NCBI GenBank assembly: GCA_937959315.1
Contig: CALGRC010000035.1
Coordinates: 1-8,772, forward strand
Origin: an uncultured Clostridia bacterium
GTDB lineage: Bacteria > Bacillota > Clostridia > UMGS1810
Direction: 5' to 3'
Length of the DNA stretch: 8,772 nt
The notes below the pieces were generated by a model that did no database searches, was not told where the DNA came from, and saw nothing but the letters and a program-made list of their open reading frames with translations. Position numbers and translations under genes: made by a program. Of the stretch, positions 1 to 6,579 are shown one piece after another (the stretch's first letter is position 1; every line of letters starts with the position of its first letter).

Positions 1-966
1 GCGCACGCGCTCTATCATGTCTAAGGTTTCTAAAAATTCTTCATTGGTTTCGCCGGGAAAGCCCACGATGATGTCGGTGGTCAGCGTCAGGCCCGGCATT
101 CTTTCGCGTGCTTTGCGCACAATTTCCAGGTAGCTTTCCCGCGTGTAGCGGCGGTTCATGGCCGAAAGCACCCGGTTGCTGCCCGCTTGCAGCGGCAGGT
201 GCAGGCTATTGCAGATGTTTTTGTGGGAGGCCATGACGTCCAGTACCTGCGTACTGATATCTTTTGGGTGGGAGGTCATAAACCGGATGCGCGCAATGCC
301 CGGTACGGCCGCCGCCTGCTCCAATATGTCTGCAAACCCATAGCGGTAGGAGTTGACGTTTTGCCCCAGCAGCATGATTTCCTTGTAGCCGTCGGCCGCC
401 GCCTGCCGGATATCGCGCAAAACGGCCTCCGGTTCCCGGCTGCGTTCCCGCCCGCGCACATAGGGCACAATGCAGTAGGTGCAAAAATTGTTGCAGCCGT
501 ACATGATGGAAATATAGGCGGTCACCGCATTCCCGCGGTGTATGGGCAGCCCTTCGTGGATGGCATGGTCTTCGGTTAAGTCAAACACCCGTTCCTGCTT
601 GTCCAGCACTTTTGTAAGCAGCGCCGGGAATTTGTACAGCGCGTGGGTGCCAAACACCAAATCGATATGCGGGTAGGTCTTTTTGATGCGCGCTGCGGCA
701 GCCTCCTCCTGCATCATGCAGCCGCACACGCCAATGACAAGCCCCGGTTTTTTGGCCTTGAGGTGCTTGAGCGCCCCCAGGTTGCCGTACACCTTGAGCT
801 CGGCGTTTTCCCGCACCGCGCAGGTGTTAAATAATATCAGGTCTGCATCCTCCCGCGCCTGCGCCTGCCTGTAACCCAGTTCCTCGGCCATCCCCAGCAA
901 AATTTCCGAATCGGCAACATTTTGCTGGCAGCCGTAGGTTTCTATCCATACCCGCTTATTTTCCAC
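1..966 (-). CDS. miaB: MiaB, tRNA-2-methylthio-N6-dimethylallyladenosine synthase (partial, C-terminus off window)
   Basis: Radical SAM methylthiotransferase that adds a methylthio group to i6A37 in tRNAs reading UNN codons; cytoplasmic. The frame is open from base 966 to base 1, giving 322 residues of a protein usually about 440-480 long, so the end of the radical SAM domain and the TRAM domain lie off the window. The N-terminal UPF0004 domain shows TYGCQQN (Cys13), NTCAVRENAE (Cys49) and GCMMQ (Cys83), the three ligands of the auxiliary 4Fe-4S cluster. The radical SAM motif CNNFCTYC has Cys158, Cys162 and Cys165, followed by IVPYVRGRERSR. LLGQNVNSY (199-207) points to MiaB rather than RimO or MtaB. 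The start is GTG at 966-964: it is the only usual start codon after an in-frame TGA further upstream, and an AAGGGG ribosome binding site lies about 9 bases before it. It is divergent from comM. Confidence 0.96.
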   Translation of the reverse strand, partial: MENKRVWIETYGCQQNVADSEILLGMAEELGYRQAQAREDADLILFNTCAVRENAELKVYGNLGALKHLKAKKPGLVIGVCGCMMQEEAAAARIKKTYPHIDLVFGTHALYKFPALLTKVLDKQERVFDLTEDHAIHEGLPIHRGNAVTAYISIMYGCNNFCTYCIVPYVRGRERSREPEAVLRDIRQAAADGYKEIMLLGQNVNSYRYGFADILEQAAAVPGIARIRFMTSHPKDISTQVLDVMASHKNICNSLHLPLQAGSNRVLSAMNRRYTRESYLEIVRKARERMPGLTLTTDIIVGFPGETNEEFLETLDMIERVR

Positions 967-1019
967 CGTCTGACGCCCCTTATTCCAGTTGTAGCTGCAA
1001 AAGATTCTATATCTAAAAT

Positions 1020-1048
1020 ATCATACCATAAAAGCGGGAAAATGTAAA
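1020..1048 (-). promoter_or_regulatory. Promoter for miaB
   Basis: Read on the minus strand, a -35 box TTTACA (1048-1043) and a -10 box TATGAT (1025-1020) are separated by exactly 17 bases. Each matches the sigma-70/SigA consensus at five of six positions. A TG one base before the -10 makes it an extended -10. Transcription would start near 1013, leaving a leader of roughly 47 bases before the GTG of miaB. I see no riboswitch or attenuator in that short leader. Confidence 0.75.
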
Positions 1049-1085
1049 CCGTTGGTTGGCCGGGAGGAAAAATTTATTTTTGGGG

Positions 1086-1114
1086 TGGAAATCGCTGCCG
1101 GTTTGTGATACACT
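1086..1114 (+). promoter_or_regulatory. Promoter for comM and probably the downstream operon
   Basis: A -35-like TGGAAA (1086-1091, four of six consensus positions) is followed after 17 bases by TACACT (1109-1114), preceded by TG at 1106-1107, so it reads as an extended -10. An A/T tract at 1068-1081 lies just upstream of the -35 and could act as an UP element. The predicted start is near 1121, about 28 bases before the comM GTG. No other convincing promoter or terminator was seen before 8658, so this may drive all eight plus-strand genes. Confidence 0.5.
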
Positions 1115-1148
1115 ATTAAGGATTATAGGATGTTGAGGAGGTGGCGGG

Positions 1149-2681
1149 GTGATAGCAAAGGTCAAAAGCTGTGCGCTTTCCGGGCTGGACGGCTATTTGG
1201 TAACAGCCGAGGTGGACGCCTATGCCGGCGTACCCGCCATCGACATTGTCGGGCTGCCCGACGCGGCGGTCAAGGAGTCGCGCGAGCGGGTGCGTTCGGC
1301 GGTGCGCAACAGCGGCCTGCAATTCCCGCAGAAAAAAATCATTGTCAACCTGGCGCCTGCCGATACCAAAAAAGAGGGCGCCTATCTGGATCTGGCCATT
1401 ACGGTTGCCATTTTGGTGTCGTCGGGGCAAATGGAACAGCGGGCGGCGGAGCCCTATGTGTTTATCGGCGAGCTGGCTTTGGACGGCGCCCTGCGCCCTG
1501 CGGCCGGCGTGCTGCCCATGGTGCTGGAGGCCAAAAAATGCGGCGTTGCCCGCGCTATTGTACCGGCAGAAAATGCGCCGGAGGCCGCGGTGGTGGACGG
1601 CGTGGAGGTATACGGCGCGCACAGCTTGTCCGAGGCGGCGGCGCATTTGCGCGGCGAACGGCCGCTGGCCAAGGAAAGGGTGGATTTGTCCGGCTTTTTT
1701 GGCGGCGGCACCGCCCTGCACGAGGATTTTGCCGACGTCAAGGGGCAGGAGGGCGCCAAGCGCGCACTGGAGGTGGCCGCCGCCGGCGCGCACAACTGCC
1801 TGATGATCGGCGCGCCCGGTTCGGGCAAAACCATGCTGGCCCGGCGGCTGCCGGGGATACTGCCCGATTTGACCTTTGACGAGGCGCTGGAGGTCACCAA
1901 AATCTATTCCATTGCCGGCAAGCTCCCGCCCGGGACGGCGCTGATTAAGGAGCGCCCCTTCCGCAGCCCGCACCACGGCGTATCGGGTGCGGCGCTCACG
2001 GCCGGCGGGTCGCCGCCGCGGCCGGGCGAAATCTGCCTGGCGCACCGCGGGGTGCTGTTTTTGGATGAATTCCCGGAATTCCGCAAGGACGCAATGGAGG
2101 CCATGCGCCAGCCGCTGGAGGACGGGCAGTTTACCGTGGCCCGCGCAGGCGGCACGGTGACCTTCCCCAGCGCGTGTATGCTGGTTGCCAGCATGAACCC
2201 CTGCCGGTGCGGCTATTACGGCGACCCGGTACGCGAGTGTACCTGTACGCCGGGGCAGATTCAAAAATACCTGAGCAAAATTTCCGGGCCTATGCTCGAC
2301 CGTGTGGACATCCACATCGAGGTGCCCACCGTGCGCTTTGCCGACCTTGCGCAGCAGCGCAAAGCCGAGTGCTCTGCCGACATCAAGCGGCGGGTGAATG
2401 CGGCGCGGGAAATCCAGCTCAAGCGCTACCAGCGCGACGGCATTTTTGCCAACGCGCAGCTGGACGCGGCGGGTATTGAGCAGTATTGCGCCATTGGCGA
2501 CGACGGCCGGGCGCTGCTGGCCCGGGTGTTTGAAACGCTGGGCCTGTCTGCGCGGGCGCATGCGCGCATTTTAAAGGTTGCCCGCACCATTGCAGACCTT
2601 GCGGGCAGCGAGGATATTTTGGTGCCGCATTTGGCGGAAGCCATTCAGTATCGGAGTTTGGATAAGAAGTTTTTTCGATAG
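1149..2681 (+). CDS. comM: ComM/YifB family AAA+ ATPase (Mg-chelatase-like)
   Basis: Full-length 510-residue member of the YifB/ComM family. In naturally competent bacteria such as Vibrio and Haemophilus, ComM is a hexameric DNA helicase that promotes branch migration during transformation; in other bacteria the role is less clear. Visible parts: an N-terminal S5-fold/Lon-protease-like domain at about 1-170 (IDIVGLPDAAVKESRERV at 31-48), Walker A GAPGSGKT (221-228), Walker B VLFLDE (302-307), a conserved SMNPCRCGYYGD segment (348-359) with two CxC pairs (Cys352/354 and Cys364/366), and a C-terminal Mg-chelatase-type lid ending near DLAGSEDI. The GTG start at 1149 follows AGGAGGT at 1136-1142 with 6 bases of spacing. 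Its stop lies only 11 bases before asnA, so it looks like the first gene of a polycistronic unit. The molecular role is well supported; a role in competence in this organism is inference. Confidence 0.95.
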   Translation: MIAKVKSCALSGLDGYLVTAEVDAYAGVPAIDIVGLPDAAVKESRERVRSAVRNSGLQFPQKKIIVNLAPADTKKEGAYLDLAITVAILVSSGQMEQRAAEPYVFIGELALDGALRPAAGVLPMVLEAKKCGVARAIVPAENAPEAAVVDGVEVYGAHSLSEAAAHLRGERPLAKERVDLSGFFGGGTALHEDFADVKGQEGAKRALEVAAAGAHNCLMIGAPGSGKTMLARRLPGILPDLTFDEALEVTKIYSIAGKLPPGTALIKERPFRSPHHGVSGAALTAGGSPPRPGEICLAHRGVLFLDEFPEFRKDAMEAMRQPLEDGQFTVARAGGTVTFPSACMLVASMNPCRCGYYGDPVRECTCTPGQIQKYLSKISGPMLDRVDIHIEVPTVRFADLAQQRKAECSADIKRRVNAAREIQLKRYQRDGIFANAQLDAAGIEQYCAIGDDGRALLARVFETLGLSARAHARILKVARTIADLAGSEDILVPHLAEAIQYRSLDKKFFR

Positions 2682-2684
2682 GAG
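2681..2684 (+). promoter_or_regulatory. Ribosome binding site that fixes the asnA start
   Basis: ATAGGAG upstream of asnA contains GGAG at 2681-2684, leaving 8 bases to the ATG at 2693. An in-frame GTG at 2684 overlaps this motif and so is an unlikely start. The first G of the motif is also the last base of the comM TAG stop, so termination and reinitiation are close enough for coupling. Confidence 0.7.
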
Positions 2685-2692
2685 TGACAAAC

Positions 2693-3694
2693 ATGACAAT
2701 CCCATCCAATTATGCGCCGGGCATGGATATCCGGCAGACCGAGGTGGCCATCAAGCAGGTCAAGGACCATTTCCAGCGTGCGCTGGCAAGGGGGTTGAAC
2801 CTCACCCGGGTATCTGCGCCGCTGTTTGTGCGGCCGGAGAGCGGCTTAAACGACAATTTAAACGGTGTGGAGCGGCCGGTGCGGTTTGATATGAAATCCT
2901 TGCACGGCGGCGAGGTGGAGGTGGTGCATTCGCTGGCCAAGTGGAAGCGCATGAGCCTAAAGCGCTACGGCTTCCGGCCGGGCGAGGGCATTTACACCGA
3001 TATGAACGCCATCCGGCGGGATGAGGATGTGGACAACCTGCATTCGGTCTATGTAGACCAGTGGGACTGGGAAAAGGTCATCACGCCGGGTATGCGGGGG
3101 ATGGAAACGCTCTGTGATACGGTGCGCACGGTGTACGGCTGTATCCGCGATACCGAGCAGTACATCTGCGGCCTGTACCCGCAGGTAAAGCAGATACTGC
3201 CGGAGGAAATTTTCTTTATATCCGCCCAGCAGCTTTTGGACAGGTACCCGGACAAAACCGCCAAGGAGCGGGAATATGCTGTCACAAAGGAGCACGGCGC
3301 GGTATTTATTTCCGGTATCGGGGGCAAGCTATCGGACGGGAAGCCGCATGACGGCCGCGCGCCCGACTATGACGACTGGAGCTTAAACGGCGATATTTTG
3401 GTCTATTCGCCGGTGATTGATACGGTGGTGGAGCTGTCGTCCATGGGTATCCGGGTGGACGCAGAGGCGCTCCGGCGCCAGCTGGAGCTGTCGGGCTGCC
3501 AGGAGCGCGCGCAGCTGGAATTTCACGCTTCCCTGCTGGCCGGAGAGCTGCCCCAGACCATTGGCGGCGGCATTGGGCAGTCGCGGCTGTGCATGATGCT
3601 TTTGCACCGGGCGCACATTGGTGAGGTGCAGGCGTCGGTGTGGCCGCAGAGCGAATATGACCGGCTGAAAGAGTATCATATTGAATTGTTATAA
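2693..3694 (+). CDS. asnA: AsnA, aspartate-ammonia ligase (ammonia-dependent asparagine synthetase)
   Basis: Makes asparagine from aspartate, ammonia and ATP through an aspartyl-AMP intermediate; cytoplasmic, related in fold to class II aminoacyl-tRNA synthetases. The protein is 333 residues against about 330 for the E. coli enzyme, and long blocks match the family: VVHSLAKWKR (77-86), LHSVYVDQWDWE (116-127), a GAVFISGIGGKLSDG block (202-216), APDYDDWSLNGDILV (223-237), ELSSMGIRVDA (247-257) and GGGIGQSRLCM (291-301). The start is ATG 2693, supported by GGAG 8 bases upstream, rather than GTG 2684. It sits 11 bases after comM and 18 bases before asnS, whose product uses the asparagine made here. 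There is no room for an Asn T-box leader in front of it, so any such control would have to act from the comM promoter. Confidence 0.97.
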   Translation: MTIPSNYAPGMDIRQTEVAIKQVKDHFQRALARGLNLTRVSAPLFVRPESGLNDNLNGVERPVRFDMKSLHGGEVEVVHSLAKWKRMSLKRYGFRPGEGIYTDMNAIRRDEDVDNLHSVYVDQWDWEKVITPGMRGMETLCDTVRTVYGCIRDTEQYICGLYPQVKQILPEEIFFISAQQLLDRYPDKTAKEREYAVTKEHGAVFISGIGGKLSDGKPHDGRAPDYDDWSLNGDILVYSPVIDTVVELSSMGIRVDAEALRRQLELSGCQERAQLEFHASLLAGELPQTIGGGIGQSRLCMMLLHRAHIGEVQASVWPQSEYDRLKEYHIELL

Positions 3695-3712
3695 ATTGGG
3701 AGGAATGAGCAA

Positions 3713-5098
3713 ATGGTTACCGTACGCGAATTGTACCGGGACAAGGAAGGCTTTGCAGACAAGGAAATCACGGTGGCGGGCTGGGTGCGCAGCATCCGCG
3801 CGTCCAACGCGTTTGGGTTTATCGAGTTAAACGACGGCACCTTTTTTTCCAATTTGCAGGTGGTATTTGAAAGTGAATTTTTGGAAAATTACGCCGAAAT
3901 TGCCAAGTTAAACGTGGGCGCCAGCCTGTATGTGACCGGGAAATTTGTATTGACCCCCGACGCCAAGCAGCCGTTTGAGCTCAAGGCGGTGCGTATTGAA
4001 GTAGAGGGGCAGTCAAGCCCCGACTATCCCTTGCAGAAAAAGCGCCATTCCATGGATTACCTGCGCACCATTGCGCACCTTAGGCCGCGCACCAACACCT
4101 TTGCAGGGGTGTTCCGCGTCCGGTCGCTGGCGGCCTATGCAATACACAAATTTTTCCAGGAACGCAGCTTTGTGTATGTCAACACGCCGCTCATTACCTG
4201 CAGCGACGCCGAGGGCGCGGGCGAGATGTTCCGCGTGACCACGCTGGATATGGACAACCTGCCCAAAACAGACGGGAAGGTGGATTTTTCGCAGGACTTT
4301 TTCGGAAAGCCGGCAAACCTGACGGTCAGCGGCCAGCTGCAGGCCGAGACGCACGCGCTGGCGCTGCGCAATGTGTATACGTTTGGGCCTACCTTCCGGG
4401 CGGAAAACAGCAATACCACCCGGCATGCGGCGGAGTTTTGGATGATTGAGCCGGAGATGGCGTTTGCCGATTTGAAGGATGACATGAAGCTGGCCGAGGA
4501 CATGATGAAGTTTGTCATTTCCTATGTGATGGACCATGCGCCCGAGGAGCTGCAATTTTTCAACCAGTTTGTGGATAAAGGGCTTATCGAGCGGCTGACC
4601 CACATTGTAGAGAGCGATTTTGGCCATGTGACCTACACCGAGGCGGTGGAGCTTTTGCAAAAGAGCGGCAAACAGTTTGAATACCCGGTGTCGTGGGGAG
4701 TGGATTTGCAGACCGAGCACGAGCGGTACCTAACCGAAGAGGTGTTCAAAAAGCCGGTGTTTGTCACCGATTACCCCAAGGAAATCAAGGCGTTTTACAT
4801 GAAGCTTTCAGACGACGGGAAGACGGTGGCCGCCATGGATTTGCTGGTGCCGGGCATTGGGGAAATCATCGGCGGCAGCCAGCGGGAGGACGGCTATGAC
4901 AAGCTGCTTTCCCGCATCCGCGAGCTGGGGCTGGATGAAAAGGACTACTGGTGGTACCTGGATTTGCGCAAATACGGCGGCGCCCGGCATGCGGGCTTTG
5001 GGCTGGGTTTTGAGCGGCTGATTATGTATTTGACCGGTATGGGCAATATCCGCGATGTCATTTCATTCCCGCGCACGGTCAACAACGCGGAATTTTAA
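3713..5098 (+). CDS. asnS: AsnS, asparaginyl-tRNA synthetase
   Basis: Class IIb synthetase that charges tRNA-Asn with asparagine. The 461-residue length fits bacterial AsnRS (about 463-466). An N-terminal OB-fold anticodon-binding domain covers roughly residues 17-100 (ITVAGWVRSIR, FIELNDGTFFSNLQVV). The catalytic domain follows: motif 1 around 147-173 with VNTPLITCSDAEGAGEMF, then GQLQAE (207-212), motif 2 FRAEN (228-232) with HAAEFWMIEPEMAF, GEIIGGSQRE (383-392) and motif 3 GFGLGFERL (428-436) with Arg435. The GEMF/AEFWM pattern and lack of an AspRS insertion domain favour asparagine over aspartate specificity. GGGAGG at 3698-3703 lies 9 bases before the ATG. Co-transcription with asnA puts synthesis and charging of the amino acid in one unit. 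It also implies direct charging of tRNA-Asn, rather than sole reliance on the GatCAB route. Confidence 0.97.
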   Translation: MVTVRELYRDKEGFADKEITVAGWVRSIRASNAFGFIELNDGTFFSNLQVVFESEFLENYAEIAKLNVGASLYVTGKFVLTPDAKQPFELKAVRIEVEGQSSPDYPLQKKRHSMDYLRTIAHLRPRTNTFAGVFRVRSLAAYAIHKFFQERSFVYVNTPLITCSDAEGAGEMFRVTTLDMDNLPKTDGKVDFSQDFFGKPANLTVSGQLQAETHALALRNVYTFGPTFRAENSNTTRHAAEFWMIEPEMAFADLKDDMKLAEDMMKFVISYVMDHAPEELQFFNQFVDKGLIERLTHIVESDFGHVTYTEAVELLQKSGKQFEYPVSWGVDLQTEHERYLTEEVFKKPVFVTDYPKEIKAFYMKLSDDGKTVAAMDLLVPGIGEIIGGSQREDGYDKLLSRIRELGLDEKDYWWYLDLRKYGGARHAGFGLGFERLIMYLTGMGNIRDVISFPRTVNNAEF

Positions 5099-5120
5099 AC
5101 GCCTGTTTTTGCGGGCGATT

Positions 5121-5128
5121 GAGGAGGT
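5121..5128 (+). promoter_or_regulatory. Strong ribosome binding site for the TPR gene
   Basis: GAGGAGGT is nearly the full anti-Shine-Dalgarno complement and lies 8 bases before ATG 5137. An upstream in-frame TTG at 5119 overlaps this motif, so ATG 5137 is the start to use. It is the only clear signal in the 38-base gap after asnS. Confidence 0.8.
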
Positions 5129-5136
5129 CTGGACGG

Positions 5137-6036
5137 ATGGCAAAATTGGTCAAGGTGCTGCTGTATCTATTAATACCGTTTATCTGCCTGTTTGTGGCGT
5201 TCCAAATCAACGTCCTTTTGGGCTGGGCGGTGTTTGTCATTGGCTTGGGAATCATGCTGTGGCTGCTGCGCGGCGATTTGCTGACCATGATAGGCAATTT
5301 CAAATTTCATAAAGACCATGGCAAGGGGTTCCTGTGGTTTGAGCGGGCGCTCAAAACCGGCAGAATGCGGCCGGATAACCAGCTTATCTATGCCTATTTG
5401 CTGCTGCGCGACGGCAGCATAGACAAGGCGGAGCGCATGATTAACAAAACGCTGTTTTTGAGCAAAAAAAAGGTGAGCGCGGACGTTTTGCGCGGCTCCA
5501 CGCTCAATCTGGCGCTTATTAAGTGGAAGCGGGGCAATTTGAAAGAGGCCATTGCCGATATGGAGGGAATGTATGCCGACGGCTACCGCTCCACGGTACA
5601 CTACGGCACATTGGGTTATTTTTATATTTTGGACGGCCAGTACCAAAAGGGGCTGGAATTTAACCGCGAAGCGCATGAATACAACGAGGATGACGACATC
5701 ATATACGACAACCTGGCGCTTAACTGCTTTTTGACCGGCGATATCCGTACGGCGGCCGATATGTATGAAGAAATTTTAGAACATCACCCAGCCTTTATTG
5801 AGCCTTACTACAACTATGCACTGGTGCTGGAAAAAATGGGCGACTACGAAAGCGCCATGGATTTGTGCAGGCAGGCGCTGACCTACAGCGAGAAATTTTT
5901 GTCCACTGTGACGCACGAAATGGTGGAAAACCTGAAAACCAGGCTGGAAGAGGGGATACGACAGGCAGGCGGCAGCATAGACGGGACCAATCTGGAACAG
6001 ATGGGTGGCGGACAGGTGCAAGATGAACAGGTATGA
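5137..6036 (+). CDS. Membrane-anchored tetratricopeptide-repeat protein of unknown function
   Basis: A 299-residue protein I cannot assign to a named family. It begins with two hydrophobic stretches, about residues 5-22 and 26-45, separated by a very short turn, which look like a membrane hairpin. RGDLL and basic residues follow, so the rest is probably cytoplasmic. From about 64 to 255 there are five or six TPR-like helix pairs with the usual spacing of small and aromatic residues, for example LALIKWKRGNLKEAIADM (125-142), YFYILDGQYQKGLEFNREA (161-179), NLALNCFLTGDIRTAADMY (192-210) and YNYALVLEKMGDYESAMDL (225-243). The tail is Gly/Gln-rich and likely disordered. TPRs are protein-interaction scaffolds, so it may gather partners at the membrane; no catalytic motif is visible. 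Its last 14 bases overlap the larE-like gene, suggesting coupled translation. Partners are unknown; co-function with the larE/larC-like pair is only a guess from position. Confidence 0.85.
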   Translation: MAKLVKVLLYLLIPFICLFVAFQINVLLGWAVFVIGLGIMLWLLRGDLLTMIGNFKFHKDHGKGFLWFERALKTGRMRPDNQLIYAYLLLRDGSIDKAERMINKTLFLSKKKVSADVLRGSTLNLALIKWKRGNLKEAIADMEGMYADGYRSTVHYGTLGYFYILDGQYQKGLEFNREAHEYNEDDDIIYDNLALNCFLTGDIRTAADMYEEILEHHPAFIEPYYNYALVLEKMGDYESAMDLCRQALTYSEKFLSTVTHEMVENLKTRLEEGIRQAGGSIDGTNLEQMGGGQVQDEQV

Positions 6037-6559
6037 AGAATTGCAAGGGTATTTGAAAACATTGGGCAGCGCATGCGTTTGCTTTTCGGGCGGGGAAGAC
6101 AGCGCCTTTTTGCTCAAATGCTGCGCAGACGCCCTGGGCAAGAGTGCAGCGGCCGTAACGGTAGACGCGCCGTGGGTGCCGCGGCAGGCGTTGGCGCAGG
6201 CGGTACAGACGGCGCATGCGCTGGGAGTCAAGCATGTGGTGTTACATATGGAACCGTCTGGTTTGCCGGAAGATGCATGGGACGGCAAAGGTTTTGCCGG
6301 TAAACGGGCATTGTATGCCTGTATTTGCACGTATGCGCAGCAAAATGGCTATGCGGCGGTGCTGGACGGCACCACGCTGGACGATACCCGGACCTTTTGC
6401 CCCGGCTGCCGGGCCGCTGCGCGGCTGGGGGTATTTTCCCCGCTGGAGGATTTGACGGCGGGCGATATCCGGGCTATGGCGCGCATGATAGGGATGGGAA
6501 GCCGTATGCAGACGGACGGCGCCCAAAAAGAAGCCCGCCGTTTGGCGGGCGTACGGTGA
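6023..6559 (+). CDS. larE: Short, divergent LarE-like PP-loop ATPase / sulfur transferase homologue
   Basis: Member of the PP-loop ATP-pyrophosphatase superfamily, closest by motif to LarE, which adenylates and thiolates the carboxylates of the nickel-pincer nucleotide precursor. Visible: PP-loop FSGGEDS (21-27), DGTTLDD (115-121, LarE usually DGTNxDD), GVFSPLEDLTAGDIRAMAR (136-154, LarE usually GVRSPL...K.EIR.LAR). It is only 178 residues against about 260-280 for LarE and stops where the CLASR segment with the sacrificial or cluster-binding cysteine would follow. The RCYxCK motif is replaced by GFAGK (90-94), whereas a CPGC motif (126-129) stands where LarE has RPG. Other cysteines are at 18, 20, 33, 34, 100 and 102. 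The ATG 6023 start, after a weak AGGTG, overlaps the TPR gene by 14 bases; an in-frame GTG at 6005 is a less likely start. The larC-like gene follows after 20 bases. ATP binding is likely; sulfur transfer is doubtful. Another PP-loop family is possible. Confidence 0.75.
   Translation: MNRYEELQGYLKTLGSACVCFSGGEDSAFLLKCCADALGKSAAAVTVDAPWVPRQALAQAVQTAHALGVKHVVLHMEPSGLPEDAWDGKGFAGKRALYACICTYAQQNGYAAVLDGTTLDDTRTFCPGCRAAARLGVFSPLEDLTAGDIRAMARMIGMGSRMQTDGAQKEARRLAGVR
6533..6550 (+). other. GC-rich hairpin at the larE-like/larC-like junction
   Basis: A perfect 7-base-pair inverted repeat, GCCCGCC (6533-6539) and GGCGGGC (6544-6550), is separated by a four-base GTTT loop. It lies inside the last codons of the larE-like gene, about 30 bases before the larC-like ATG. 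No T tract follows, so it is not a standard intrinsic terminator. It could adjust the expression ratio of the two genes or protect the mRNA, or could be chance in GC-rich coding sequence. Confidence 0.4.
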
Positions 6560-6579
6560 CGCCGGGAGGGCAGGGCATT

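Noticed and set aside
1116..2561. Long minus-strand open frame of 481 codons opposite comM
   Set aside because: It is antisense to an unmistakable, full-length ComM and gives an Arg/His/Gly-rich product with no recognisable domain, as expected from the reverse frame of a GC-rich gene.
2682..2692. Asn T-box or other riboswitch before asnA
   Set aside because: The gap is 11 bases and the upstream sequence is comM coding; no specifier stem or T-box sequence was seen.
4013..4720. Minus-strand open frame of 235 codons opposite asnS
   Set aside because: It lies entirely within the well-conserved asnS coding sequence, and its product is low-complexity with no family features.
5099..5120. Possible terminator between asnS and the TPR gene (CGCC ... 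GGCG)
   Set aside because: The stem is only about four pairs with a long T-rich loop and no T tract after it.
6325..6579. N-terminal extension of the larC-like frame into the larE-like gene
   Set aside because: The frame is open upstream, but family similarity starts exactly at MKVLYLDCF, and a ribosome binding site precedes ATG 6580. The extension is the shadow frame of the larE-like gene.
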